Below are positions 54,944 through 64,000 of a stretch of DNA of 64,000 nt, piece after piece. The DNA is from Eublepharis macularius (taxonomy: Eukaryota > Chordata > Lepidosauria > Squamata > Eublepharidae): positions 14,146,001-14,210,000 of the forward strand of contig NC_072805.1 in NCBI RefSeq assembly GCF_028583425.1, in the 5' to 3' direction. Both the position numbers and the translations under genes were made by a program. Under the pieces are notes generated by a model, which searched no databases, was not told the origin of the DNA, and saw only the letters and a program-made list of their open reading frames with translations. Every line of letters begins with the position of its first letter. Position 1 is the stretch's first letter.

Positions 54944-57900
54944 GCTATGGGTGCTATGTGTGCCCCCTCTGCCAGGCACCCACCCAGTAGGCCTCAAAGG
55001 AGAAGGGAGCAAGCCTGCATGCCAAAGATGGGTGCCATGTGTGCCCTCTCTGCCTGGCAAGAGCCAGTAGGCCTCAAAGGAGAAGGGAGCAAGCCTGCAT
55101 GCCAAAGATGGGTGCTATGTGTGCCCCCTCTGCCTGGCAAGAGCCACCTGAAGGCTTCCCCAGCCCCTTGTCCCTCTCAGCTTGGGACATGTCCAGGCAC
55201 GCTTCTCGCCCGTCCCACGCCAGGCACCCACCCAGTAGGCCTCAAAGGAGAAGGGAGCAAGCCTGCATGCCAAAGATGGGTGCCATGTGTGCCCTCTCTG
55301 CCTGGCAAGAGCCAGTAGGCCTCAAAGGAGAAGGGAGCAAGCCTGCATGCCAAAGATGGGTGCTATGTGTGCCCCCTCTGCCTGGCAAGAGCCACCTGAA
55401 GGCTTCCCCAGCCCCTTGTCCCTCTCAGCTTGGGACATGTCCAGGCACGCTTCTCGCCCGTCCCACGCCAGGCACCCACCCAGTAGGCCTCAAAGGAGAA
55501 GGGAGCAAGCCTGCATGCCAAAGATGGGTGCCATGTGTGCCCTCTCTGCCTGGCAAGAGCCAGTAGGCCTCAAAGGAGAAGGGAGCAAGCCTGCATGCCA
55601 AAGATGGGTGCTATGTGTGCCCCCTCTGCCTGGCAAGAGCCACCTGAAGGCTTCCCCAGCCCCTTGTCCCTCTCAGCTCGGGACATGTCCAGGCACGCTT
55701 CTCGCCCGTCCCACGCCAGGCACCCACCCAGTAGGCCTCAAAGGAGAAGGGAGCAAGCCTGCATGCCAAAGATGGGTGCTATGTGTGCCCTCTCTGCCTG
55801 GCAAGAGCCAGTAGGCCTCAAAGGAGAAGGGAGCAAGCCTGCATGCCAAAGATGGGTGCTATGTGTGCCCCCTCTGCCTGGCAAGAGCCACCTGAAGGCT
55901 TCCCCAGCCCCTTGTCCCTCTCAGCTTGGGACATGTCCAGGCACGCTTCTCGCCCGTCCCACGCCAGGCACCCACCCAGTAGGCCTCAAAGGAGAAGGGA
56001 GCAAGCCTGCATGCCAAAGATGGGTGCCATGTGTGCCCTCTCTGCCTGGCAAGAGCCAGTAGGCCTCAAAGGAGAAGGGAGCAAGCCTGCATGCCAAAGA
56101 TGGGTGCTATGTGTGCCCCCTCTGCCTGGCAAGAGCCACCTGAAGGCTTCCCCAGCCCCTTGTCCCTCTCAGCTCGGGACATGTCCAGGCACGCTTCTCG
56201 CCCGTCCCACGCCAGGCACCCACCCAGTAGGCCTCAAAGGAGAAGGGAGCAAGCCTGCATGCCAAAGATGGGTGCCATGTGTGCCCTCTCTGCCTGGCAA
56301 GAGCCAGTAGGCCTCAAAGGAGAAGGGAGCAAGCCTGCACGCCAAAGATGGGTGCTATGTGTGCCCCCTCTGCCTGGCAAGAGCCACCTGAAGGCTTCCC
56401 CAGCCCCTTGTCCCTCTCAGCTTGGGACATGTCCAGGCACGCTTCTCGCCCGTCCCACGCCAGGCACCCACCCAGTAGGCCTCAAAGGAGAAGGGAGCAA
56501 GCCTGCATGCCAAAGATGGGTGCCATGTGTGCCCTCTCTGCCTGGCAAGAGCCAGTAGGCCTCAAAGGAGAAGGGAGCAAGCCTGCATGCCAAAGATGGG
56601 TGCTATGTGTGCCCCCTCTGCCTGGCAAGAGCCACCTGAAGGCTTCCCCAGCCCCTTGTCCCTCTCAGCTCGGGACATGTCCAGGCACGCTTCTCGCCCG
56701 TCCCACGCCAGGCACCCACCCAGTAGGCCTCAAAGGAGAAGGGAGCAAGCCTGCATGCCAAAGATGGGTGCTATGTGTGCCCTCTCTGCCTGGCAAGAGC
56801 CAGTAGGCCTCAAAGGAGAAGGGAGCAAGCCTGCATGCCAAAGATGGGTGCTATGTGTGCCCCCTCTGCCTGGCAAGAGCCACCTGAAGGCTTCCCCAGC
56901 CCCTTGTCCCTCTCAGCTTGGGACATGTCCAGGCACGCTTCTCGCCCGTCCCACGCCAGGCACCCACCCAGTAGGCCTCAAAGGAGAAGGGAGCAAGCCT
57001 GCATGCCAAAGATGGGTGCCATGTGTGCCCTCTCTGCCTGGCAAGAGCCAGTAGGCCTCAAAGGAGAAGGGAGCAAGCCTGCATGCCAAAGATGGGTGCT
57101 ATGTGTGCCCCCTCTGCCTGGCAAGAGCCACCTGAAGGCTTCCCCAGCCCCTTGTCCCTCTCAGCTCGGGACATGTCCAGGCACGCTTCTCGCCCGTCCC
57201 ACGCCAGGCACCCACCCAGTAGGCCTCAAAGGAGAAGGGAGCAAGCCTGCATGCCAAAGATGGGTGCCATGTGTGCCCTCTCTGCCTGGCAAGAGCCAGT
57301 AGGCCTCAAAGGAGAAGGGAGCAAGCCTGCATGCCAAAGATGGGTGCCATGTGTGCCCTCTCTGCCTGGCAAGAGCCAGTAGGCCTCAAAGGAGAAGGGA
57401 GCAAGCCTGCATGCCAAAGATGGGTGCTATGTGTGCCCCCTCTGCCTGGCAAGAGCCACCTGAAGGCTTCCCCAGCCCCTTGTCCCTCTCAGCTCGGGAC
57501 ATGTCCAGGCACGCTTCTCGCCCGTCCCACGCCAGGCACCCACCCAGTAGGCCTCAAAGGAGAAGGGAGCAAGCCTGCATGCCAAAGATGGGTGCTATGT
57601 GTGCCCTCTCTGCCTGGCAAGAGCCACCTGAAGGCTTCCCCAGCCCCTTGTCCCTCTCAGCTTGGGACATGTCCAGGCACGCTTCTCGCCCGTCCCACGC
57701 CAGGCACCCACCCAGTAGGCCTCAAAGGAGAAGGGAGCAAGCCTGCATGCCAAAGATGGGTGCCATGTGTGCCCTCTCTGCCTGGCAAGAGCCAGTAGGC
57801 CTCAAAGGAGAAGGGAGCAAGCCTGCATGCCAAAGATGGGTGCTATGTGTGCCCCCTCTGCCTGGCAAGAGCCACCTGAAGGCTTCCCCAGCCCCTTGTC

Positions 57901-59418
57901 CCTCTCAGCTTGGGACATGTCCAGGCACGCTTCTCGCCCGTCCCACGCCAGGCACCCACCCAGTAGGCCTCAAAGGAGAAGGGAGCAAGCCTGCATGCCA
58001 AAGATGGGTGCCATGTGTGCCCTCTCTGCCTGGCAAGAGCCAGTAGGCCTCAAAGGAGAAGGGAGCAAGCCTGCATGCCAAAGATGGGTGCTATGTGTGC
58101 CCCCTCTGCCTGGCAAGAGCCACCTGAAGGCTTCCCCAGCCCCTTGTCCCTCTCAGCTCGGGACATGTCCAGGCACGCTTCTCGCCCGTCCCACGCCAGG
58201 CACCCACCCAGTAGGCCTCAAAGGAGAAGGGAGCAAGCCTGCATGCCAAAGATGGGTGCTATGTGTGCCCTCTCTGCCTGGCAAGAGCCAGTAGGCCTCA
58301 AAGGAGAAGGGAGCAAGCCTGCATGCCAAAGATGGGTGCTATGTGTGCCCCCTCTGCCTGGCAAGAGCCACCTGAAGGCTTCCCCAGCCCCTTGTCCCTC
58401 TCAGCTCGGGACATGTCCAGGCACGCTTCTCGCCCGTCCCACGCCAGGCACCCACCCAGTAGGCCTCAAAGGAGAAGGGAGCAAGCCTGCATGCCAAAGA
58501 TGGGTGCTATGTGTGCCCTCTCTGCCTGGCAAGAGCCAGTAGGCCTCAAAGGAGAAGGGAGCAAGCCTGCATGCCAAAGATGGGTGCTATGTGTGCCCCC
58601 TCTGCCTGGCAAGAGCCACCTGAAGGCTTCCCCAGCCCCTTGTCCCTCTCAGCTTGGGACATGTCCAGGCACGCTTCTCGCCCGTCCCACGCCAGGCACC
58701 CACCCAGTAGGCCTCAAAGGAGAAGGGAGCAAGCCTGCATGCCAAAGATGGGTGCCATGTGTGCCCTCTCTGCCTGGCAAGAGCCAGTAGGCCTCAAAGG
58801 AGAAGGGAGCAAGCCTGCATGCCAAAGATGGGTGCTATGTGTGCCCCCTCTGCCTGGCAAGAGCCACCTGAAGGCTTCCCCAGCCCCTTGTCCCTCTCAG
58901 CTCGGGACATGTCCAGGCACGCTTCTCGCCCGTCCCACGCCAGGCACCCACCCAGTAGGCCTCAAAGGAGAAGGGAGCAAGCCTGCATGCCAAAGATGGG
59001 TGCCATGTGTGCCCTCTCTGCCTGGCAAGAGCCAGTAGGCCTCAAAGGAGAAGGGAGCAAGCCTGCACGCCAAAGATGGGTGCTATGTGTGCCCCCTCTG
59101 CCTGGCAAGAGCCACCTGAAGGCTTCCCCAGCCCCTTGTCCCTCTCAGCTTGGGACATGTCCAGGCACGCTTCTCGCCCGTCCCACGCCAGGCACCCACC
59201 CAGTAGGCCTCAAAGGAGAAGGGAGCAAGCCTGCATGCCAAAGATGGGTGCCATGTGTGCCCTCTCTGCCTGGCAAGAGCCAGTAGGCCTCAAAGGAGAA
59301 GGGAGCAAGCCTGCATGCCAAAGATGGGTGCTATGTGTGCCCCCTCTGCCTGGCAAGAGCCACCTGAAGGCTTCCCCAGCCCCTTGTCCCTCTCAGCTCG
59401 GGACATGTCCAGGCACGC
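54944..59418 (+). repeat. Tandem array, 248-bp unit, about 18 copies
   Basis: Each unit is an 80-bp part (CAGTAGGCCTCAAAGGAGAA to CTGCCTGGCAAGAGC) plus a 168-bp part that starts with a second copy of that block and continues CACCTGAAGGCTTCCCCAGC, CAGCT(T/C)GGGACATG and CAGGCACGCTTCTCGCCC. Copies differ at only a few positions (GGGTGCCATG/GGGTGCTATG, CTTGGG/CTCGGG, GCATGCC/GCACGCC). One extra 80-bp part occurs near 57300-57380, and one unit lacks it (57430-57620). The repeated 175-codon frames are artefacts of a stop-poor unit, because 248 is not a multiple of three. Confidence 0.97.
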
Positions 59419-59498
59419 GCAGGGTAGTGTGGCCCCTGGAGGTGGGGGGTGGGGGGGGTCTCCTCACGAAACGACTGCAAACAGGGATACAAGAAACA

Positions 59499-59504
59499 TT
59501 TATT
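59499..59504 (-). promoter_or_regulatory. Polyadenylation signal of the second SANT gene
   Basis: AATAAA on the minus strand (GTAAATAAATG) 48 bases after the stop, followed by GTTTCTTG. Confidence 0.75.
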
Positions 59505-59551
59505 TACAACGCAACCGTGCTTGAACAAACCCCAATCACAGCAGGCTCTCT

Positions 59552-60847
59552 TTATGAGTGTGCACCGTCACCCGCCCCCCCCCTCCCCAGCAGTGTGGCC
59601 ATGTCCCGGCGCATGTCCTGGACCGCTTGACCAATAGCCGTGATCTCCTCCGCCATCCTGGTCACCGCCGCCTCGGTTCGGTTCACTGCAGGAGAGAGCA
59701 CAATGAGAGCCACGCACCCGCCATCCCGGCAGCTCACCCCATCTCCAGTAATGGGTTCCCTCCCCCCCCACCTGTCTCCATTGGGGAAACATAGGACAAT
59801 GGATCTTGCCGGCACGGTGATCAATACCGCGGCCACCACATAGCCACAGATCTTCGCCGTCGCCAGTGGCCCAAAACCCTGATGGCCCACCCGCCTCTCG
59901 AAGCAGAAATGGCACCCCGCTTACACACTCTGAGGCAGGCCTCCACCGCGACCTGCCCACGCACTGCTATGGGCACAGCCTCCCGCTCCAGCTCTGCCCT
60001 GCGCCCCTCCTCCCGCGAAGTCCCCGCGCTGGAACCGGATGAGTCTGTGCCGGTACAAAACGTTATGTGTTCAGGGATTTCAAGGGCGGGCAAAAGATTC
60101 ACTTCTGCCAACGCCAGGCCCATCAAGCGCCCTGGCCGCGGCAGGGGGGGAGCCCTCCCCCGCCCTCATCCGCACATCCGTGTCACACCTGCAGACCCAC
60201 CTTGCTCCATGGTTGTGGCGGACTCAGGGCGGATCGGGCTATCCGCCACCACTCCGGTGGGCGATGATGGCGGCGCACGGAGGACAACCGCGCCCGGCAC
60301 CTCCTCCGCCTCCTCTCCACTGGTCACGGATATGATCTCTGCCCCGTGCTCCTCCCCTGCAGAAGAGCAAACAGTCAAGACACAGAGCTCCAGCGCCGCG
60401 CTCCCCTGGCCCGCCAAGCCGGCGCACCGCGCACTTTTTTGTCCCCCACCGGCAAAGGGGGCGTGCGAAGAAAGTCAGGGCCGGCGCAAAGCGCGCAAAG
60501 CGGAAAAGCTGCTCACCTCTCGGCTGCTGTCCCGCCGCCGCCAACCGTTCAGACTCCTCCTGAAGGCGCTCCATTGCGCGGTGGTGTGGCGGTGGTCGGA
60601 GCTGACCCCCCTGGCGCCAGCGCAGGAAGCGGTCCCGGAGCTGGCGGAACTTCCCACGGCATTCCTGTGGCGAGCGCGCGACGCCCGACACCGCCAGGCC
60701 GCGGGAGAGCGCCTCCCAGGCGTGCGGTGCACGTGCCCGCGCCCCGCGCATGAGCTCCCCCGCGTAGCCCATGCGCAGGATCGCTGTGAGCAGCATGTGG
60801 ACCTCGAACCGACGCCAGGGGCTGCGCGCTCGGACACGAGGCGGCAT
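59552..60847 (-). CDS. Second Harbinger SANT/trihelix-like protein, 246 aa, 4 exons
   Basis: Minus-strand exons are 60847-60517, 60356-60201, 60044-59925 and 59685-59552. They keep one frame through donors AGAG|GTGAGC, CAAG|GTGGGT and GTGT|GTAAGC and acceptors CTTCTGCAG, CCGGCACAG and CTCCTGCAG. Exon 3 could start at 60114 instead, also in frame. Residues ~8-85 resemble a divergent trihelix domain: SPWRRFEVHMLLTAILRMG, HAWEALSRGLAVSGV, SPQECRGKFRQLRDRFLRW. An acidic middle (SGEEAEEVPGAVV) follows, then a C-terminal heptad-like helix (AAVTRMAEEITAIGQAVQDM, RRDMATLL), probably for dimerisation. It is clearly different from the protein at 52202. A TATA-like GATATAAC lies about 45 bases before the ATG. 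Role inferred: terminal DNA binding or transposase partnering. A 482-codon frame on the other strand is a GC-driven shadow. Confidence 0.75.
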
Positions 60848-61591
60848 CGCTCCACGCTGTGCGGCGCGCTCGCGTCTGGAAGGACTGTTATATCCCCTCG
60901 GCGAACGGTCCACAGCCACACTCCACGCACCCCGAGGGGATGCGGAACACATCAATCATCACGAGGCGCCCCGATTCGGCAACCCCAAGATCCGCCCCCA
61001 CCACAAAGAAAGGTGGATTGGACCATCCAGGGAATTGAATGTCAGCAAAATGTTCATTGGGCGGACATGCAGGCGGGGAGCCGGCCCTCAAGACGTAACA
61101 GAATCGGCGGGCACAGGACCGGGGAGCCCAGTCCTTCAGGCCAGAGACGCCAACAGGTGTCTGCACAGCCGTGGGTCCTGCACACATGCGGCCAGTCAGC
61201 GTGTGGCGGGCTCTGGTCATGCCGGGTGCAGGACCTGCCCGCTGCTCTTGGGGCTGGCACCCCGCGTCACTTCGAACAGCCCTTTCAGCAAACCCCAACA
61301 AGCGTCGGCAAACCCGGACAGCGCGCATAGAGTGCTATGACGCGATGCCAACTTATAGTGACGATCAATGCATGACGCCACCTGCCGGCCACTTCAGGTG
61401 CAGCAACTGATGGCCTATTTCTCGGCCATTTTCCTGTGAGCATGCGCCAAGGGAAGCGCGTCACAGAAGTACAGCCGAGAACCCGTGGACGGTCGACCGC
61501 GAACGCGTGTAGGGGGGGTGCCGAAACACACGGGCAGCACGTGAACAGCAAAACCCGCTGGAGACACGTGTAAGTGCAATCGCGTGGACGG
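60848..61591. other. Right subterminal region, no gene seen
   Basis: Probably holds the promoter of the second SANT gene: an inverted CCAAT (CATTGGGCGG) lies at about 61046. CACGTG copies occur at 61538-61543 and 61565-61570. Confidence 0.45.
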
Positions 61592-61622
61592 CACGTGAAA
61601 TGCGTCACGTCTGTTTCGGCTC
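61592..61622 (-). repeat. Right terminal inverted repeat of the giant element
   Basis: Read inwards it starts GAGCCGAAACAGACGTGACG and has CACGTG at positions 26-31 (61592-61597), the same offset as on the left. Right flank is TTA. Confidence 0.75.
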
Positions 61623-61874
61623 TTAGATTACTGATTTTTTAAAAAAGCCATTTGATGACAGGAGGATCGAATGGCTGACATGAGGCATTGTAGGCAATGT
61701 GGCCACAATGAGAGCTCCATGGAGAATCCCTTGTATGGAAACAACATAGATGTCTTTTGCAGATGAGTTGGTCAGTATGTGTGCGCACTCAGCCACTGCA
61801 AACAGAGCTTACATGATGAAAAACTTATTCTTGGGAGATAGAAAACTAGCACATTGGAGTCTATCGGTCGGTCG

Positions 61875-61972
61875 GGTCCGTGTCCGTGTCCGTGTCCGTG
61901 TCCGTGTCCGTGTCCGTGTCCGGGTCCGGGTCCGTGTCCGGGTCCGGGTCCGGGTCCGGGTCTGGTCCAGTC
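61875..61972. repeat. (GTGTCC)n hexanucleotide microsatellite
   Basis: Perfect CCGTGT units grade into CCGGGT units. Frames through it give VRVRVR, GPGPGP or RTRTRT and are artefacts. Confidence 0.95.
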
Positions 61973-62498
61973 CGTCCGTCCGTCTAAACACACACACACC
62001 ACCTTTCCTCATGGTACAAGGCAGCTTACAATAATGGTTAAAAACAATCCAAATTAAAGCCAAGAAAAAATAACCTATCCCCTCCAATCACAGGAGCCCC
62101 CAGATGCGTTCTGAACTGATACAAGCATACCACCTCCTACCTGTGCAGTTTCTGGAAACTATGCCTTGTTTTAGCTCTTGGGGTTTGAAGCAGGCAGATA
62201 CAATCAAGTGGTCTGTAGCTTGTGAAGGTGCAATCAAAAAGCTGGGCTGTTCCCCACATGGCCAGCTTGGGCTACCGAAGTGTCATTTGAATAGCATGCT
62301 TCATTAAGGAGACTGAAAAATGGTAAAATAATCTGGTGGACCTTGAAAGACTCACAGGGCACCAGGGCAAATACCAGCATAATGCAATCTCCATCTTATG
62401 CACCCTCAGTGGTCAACTATTGTAAAAACACAGCCCACCCTTTTGTTCAATGGACTCTGTGGTGGAGTGAGTTCTGAAAGCGATGCAGTGGGGGGCGG
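61973..62498. other. No gene or clear repeat seen
   Basis: Nothing supported. Confidence 0.5.
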
Positions 62499-62506
62499 GT
62501 TGTGAC

Positions 62507-63224
62507 TAGACATGGGCAGGAACAGCAATACGAACTTAAAAAAGCCACGAACAGCCCAATCAGCTGTTCACGAACAAGGCCCCATTCTAAACGAACTCTA
62601 AATAAACAGGTGATTGTTGCAAGCCTCGTTTGTTGCTGTTCGTCAAGCCAGACAGTCTGGCACCTGCAATCAATTCCCTTGGCAACTTAGGCAGGGACTG
62701 CCTGAACTCTGTCTGAACTCCTGCTGTTGCCCTGGAAACCCCAATCTAAGCCCAAGTTAGCTTGATAGGCAGGTCTTCCTTTCAAGTGTGGTGCCCCAAA
62801 TTTGTTACAGGGAAGGAAACAGCAGGGGGGAGGGGGCTCCCAGCTCTGACTTTGCAGACAGTGAGGGAGAGACAGTTGCTGTTGGCATTTTGAGAGAGAG
62901 ACGGGGAGAGTGCATTGGAGCTTGAATTTTCTTTGTGTGTGGTGGGATAGGGATCTATCCCTTCAACTTCCAGGGCTGCTGCCAGGCTCTGGGGCCAAGC
63001 TATTATTTATTATTGGCACATTTCCTGCTGCCTGCTCAGGTAGGGTTTCTGGGAGTGGTGTGGTAGGGATCTGGATCGCTGGAGGAGAGCCTCTTGGCCC
63101 CCACGGACAACGAACATGTTCATGAACAGGTCATGTACATCAATGTTCATTGTTCATTGTTCTTGGACGGCAAAAAACAATGAACACCATGTTCGGGTTT
63201 TTTTTCTGTTCATGCCCATGTCTA
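62507..63224. mobile_element. ~718-bp non-autonomous hAT, second copy
   Basis: Begins TAGACATGGGCAGGAACAGC and ends CATGCCCATGTCTA, with partial 8-bp duplication (GTTGTGAC/GTTGTGTG). The body matches 27193-27902 throughout (CACCTGCAATCAATTCCC, GCCTGCTCAGGTAGGGTTTC, GGAGTGGTGTGGTAGGGATC). Confidence 0.8.
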
Positions 63225-63229
63225 GTTGT

Positions 63230-63970
63230 GTGACTCTTCTGTTCTTGCAGAGTTCTTGCACAAAAAAGCAGCAAAGGGGAAGAGAGAGTCACGGTAAAAT
63301 GGCAAGAAAAAGAGAAACACCATGACCACCTAACTAAGCCCGAGTAACAAGAAAATACAATATGGAGCAATGAAATGAATCAATGAAATAAATATATATC
63401 TAAATAAACTCCAATTATCATTTAATGCACGCAGGGGGATATGGTATAGAGGGCAACAAGGTCTTACAGAAAGCAGGCAATCAAAGTATATCACACACAA
63501 TTCAGAAGTCAATTTAAAAGTGCAAGGTGCTCATAAACAATTAATCACTGGTTCCTATGGCAATATACGAAGTGCTGCTAACACTTGTTCATAAAGTGAC
63601 CGTGCCTTCTCAATATACTAAAAGTTCCATACAATGTACAGTAGATCAGAACAGTTCACAAACAGACATGAATGAAATTATAAATGTGACCAAGTATAAT
63701 CCAGCCAAACAATGAAACAATCACATAATTGAATATAAATTTATGCAATCAAGGTATATAAAAGAGAAGTTCAATATCCATTGTCATGAAAGTTCTTCAC
63801 GGCGCTTCCAGATGTAACCACTACGGGCCAGCTAGCAAAATCCTCCCGTTTCAATATTTCTTCATCATGGCAGTTACATGATACAAGTAATAATAATCTA
63901 GCCACAAATAATTCCATTGCACAAGACAAAGAAGGGAGCAGAAAAACAACAGGGGCAACGTTCCCCATTG
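63230..63970 (-). repeat. Penelope-like A/T-rich fragment
   Basis: On the minus strand it carries GATGAAGAAATATTGAAACG, which has the box order of Penelope-type hammerhead cores. GAGAGAGTCACGGTAAAAT and AAAGTGACCGTGCC are shared with 18391-18965. No protein-coding part. Confidence 0.4.
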
Positions 63971-64000
63971 CTACACCCCAATATTGGGTATCACAGCACA

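Larger units (their letters stand above)
41070..61622. mobile_element. Giant PIF/Harbinger DNA transposon (~20.55 kb)
   Basis: The ends are inverted repeats matching at 24 of the first 31 positions, beginning GAGCC(A/G)AAACA, each with CACGTG at positions 26-31 from its terminus. Left flank is ATA and right flank TTA, one mismatch from a Harbinger 3-bp duplication. The span has far higher GC and CpG than its surroundings, and that change coincides with the termini. Inside are a HARBI1-like DDE transposase, two different SANT/trihelix proteins and an unknown spliced gene, plus two tandem arrays. Ordinary Harbinger elements are a few kb with one transposase and one Myb-like gene. Alternative readings are two nested or adjacent family members, or a local expansion of an ordinary element. 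The shared 20-bp end with the MITE at 14267 supports the termini. Confidence 0.75.

Noticed and set aside
54944-59418. CRISPR-like interpretation of the regular array
   Set aside because: Vertebrate DNA, units of 248 bp without unique spacers; it is a satellite-type array.
55039-59630. Chain of overlapping 175-231 codon plus-strand frames
   Set aside because: They are one stop-poor tandem unit read repeatedly. The unit length (248) shifts frame each time and there is no gene context.
59882-61330. 482-codon plus-strand frame
   Set aside because: It is antisense to the second SANT gene, arginine/proline/alanine-rich, has no recognisable domain, and the minus-strand model has splice sites, frame continuity and AATAAA.
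61875-61972. Telomere-like repeat
   Set aside because: The unit is GTGTCC/GGGTCC, not TTAGGG; it is a microsatellite.

Overview
The window is nuclear DNA from a squamate reptile, possibly a gecko. The evidence is the repeat content: tRNA-headed Sauria-type SINEs, SINEs with a 5S rRNA head and the same BovB-like tail, CR1, L2-like and L1 LINE fragments, Penelope-like fragments, and many short DNA transposons (hAT and PIF/Harbinger MITEs). There is no operon structure and no complete host gene. The only host-gene candidate is one possible terminal exon at 5652-5771 on the minus strand.

Bases 1-41069 and 61623-64000 are intergenic or intronic background, packed with nested repeats. Six members of one hAT MITE family (CAGGGCTTTTTT ends) have 8-bp target duplications, five of them perfect. 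Three members of a second hAT family (CAGGG(C/G)TCATTT ends) and three of a third (TAG-ATGGGCACGAAC ends) are also present. Several Harbinger-type MITEs have TTA or TAA duplications. Nesting gives relative ages, for example CR1 inside a hAT MITE, hAT MITEs inside SINEs, and a MITE inside an L1 copy that keeps its own 14-bp duplication.

The main find is 41070-61622, about 20.55 kb of GC- and CpG-rich sequence. Its ends are imperfect inverted repeats starting GAGCC(A/G)AAACA, with a CACGTG palindrome exactly 25 bp inside each end. It contains an intact, intronless HARBI1-like DDE transposase (minus, 50569-51894), a two-exon trihelix/SANT protein with a predicted helical C-terminus (plus, 52202-53518), a second, different four-exon SANT-like protein (minus, 59552-60847), and a three-exon gene of unknown function (plus, 41987-44506). 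All four models keep frame across their splice sites and end near an AATAAA signal. The remainder is mostly tandem repeats (a ~658-bp array and a ~248-bp array with shared ancestry), inverted repeats and tRNA-like modules. I read it as a giant PIF/Harbinger transposon. A 358-bp MITE at 14267-14624 has the same 20-bp terminus and a perfect TTA duplication, so it is probably a non-autonomous partner.

In known Harbinger elements the transposase and a Myb/SANT partner act together: the partner binds the termini and brings the transposase to the nucleus. Here the transposase and first SANT gene are divergently transcribed from one short CpG-rich promoter with symmetric CRE and CCAAT motifs. The second SANT gene and the unknown gene lie near opposite ends of the element.
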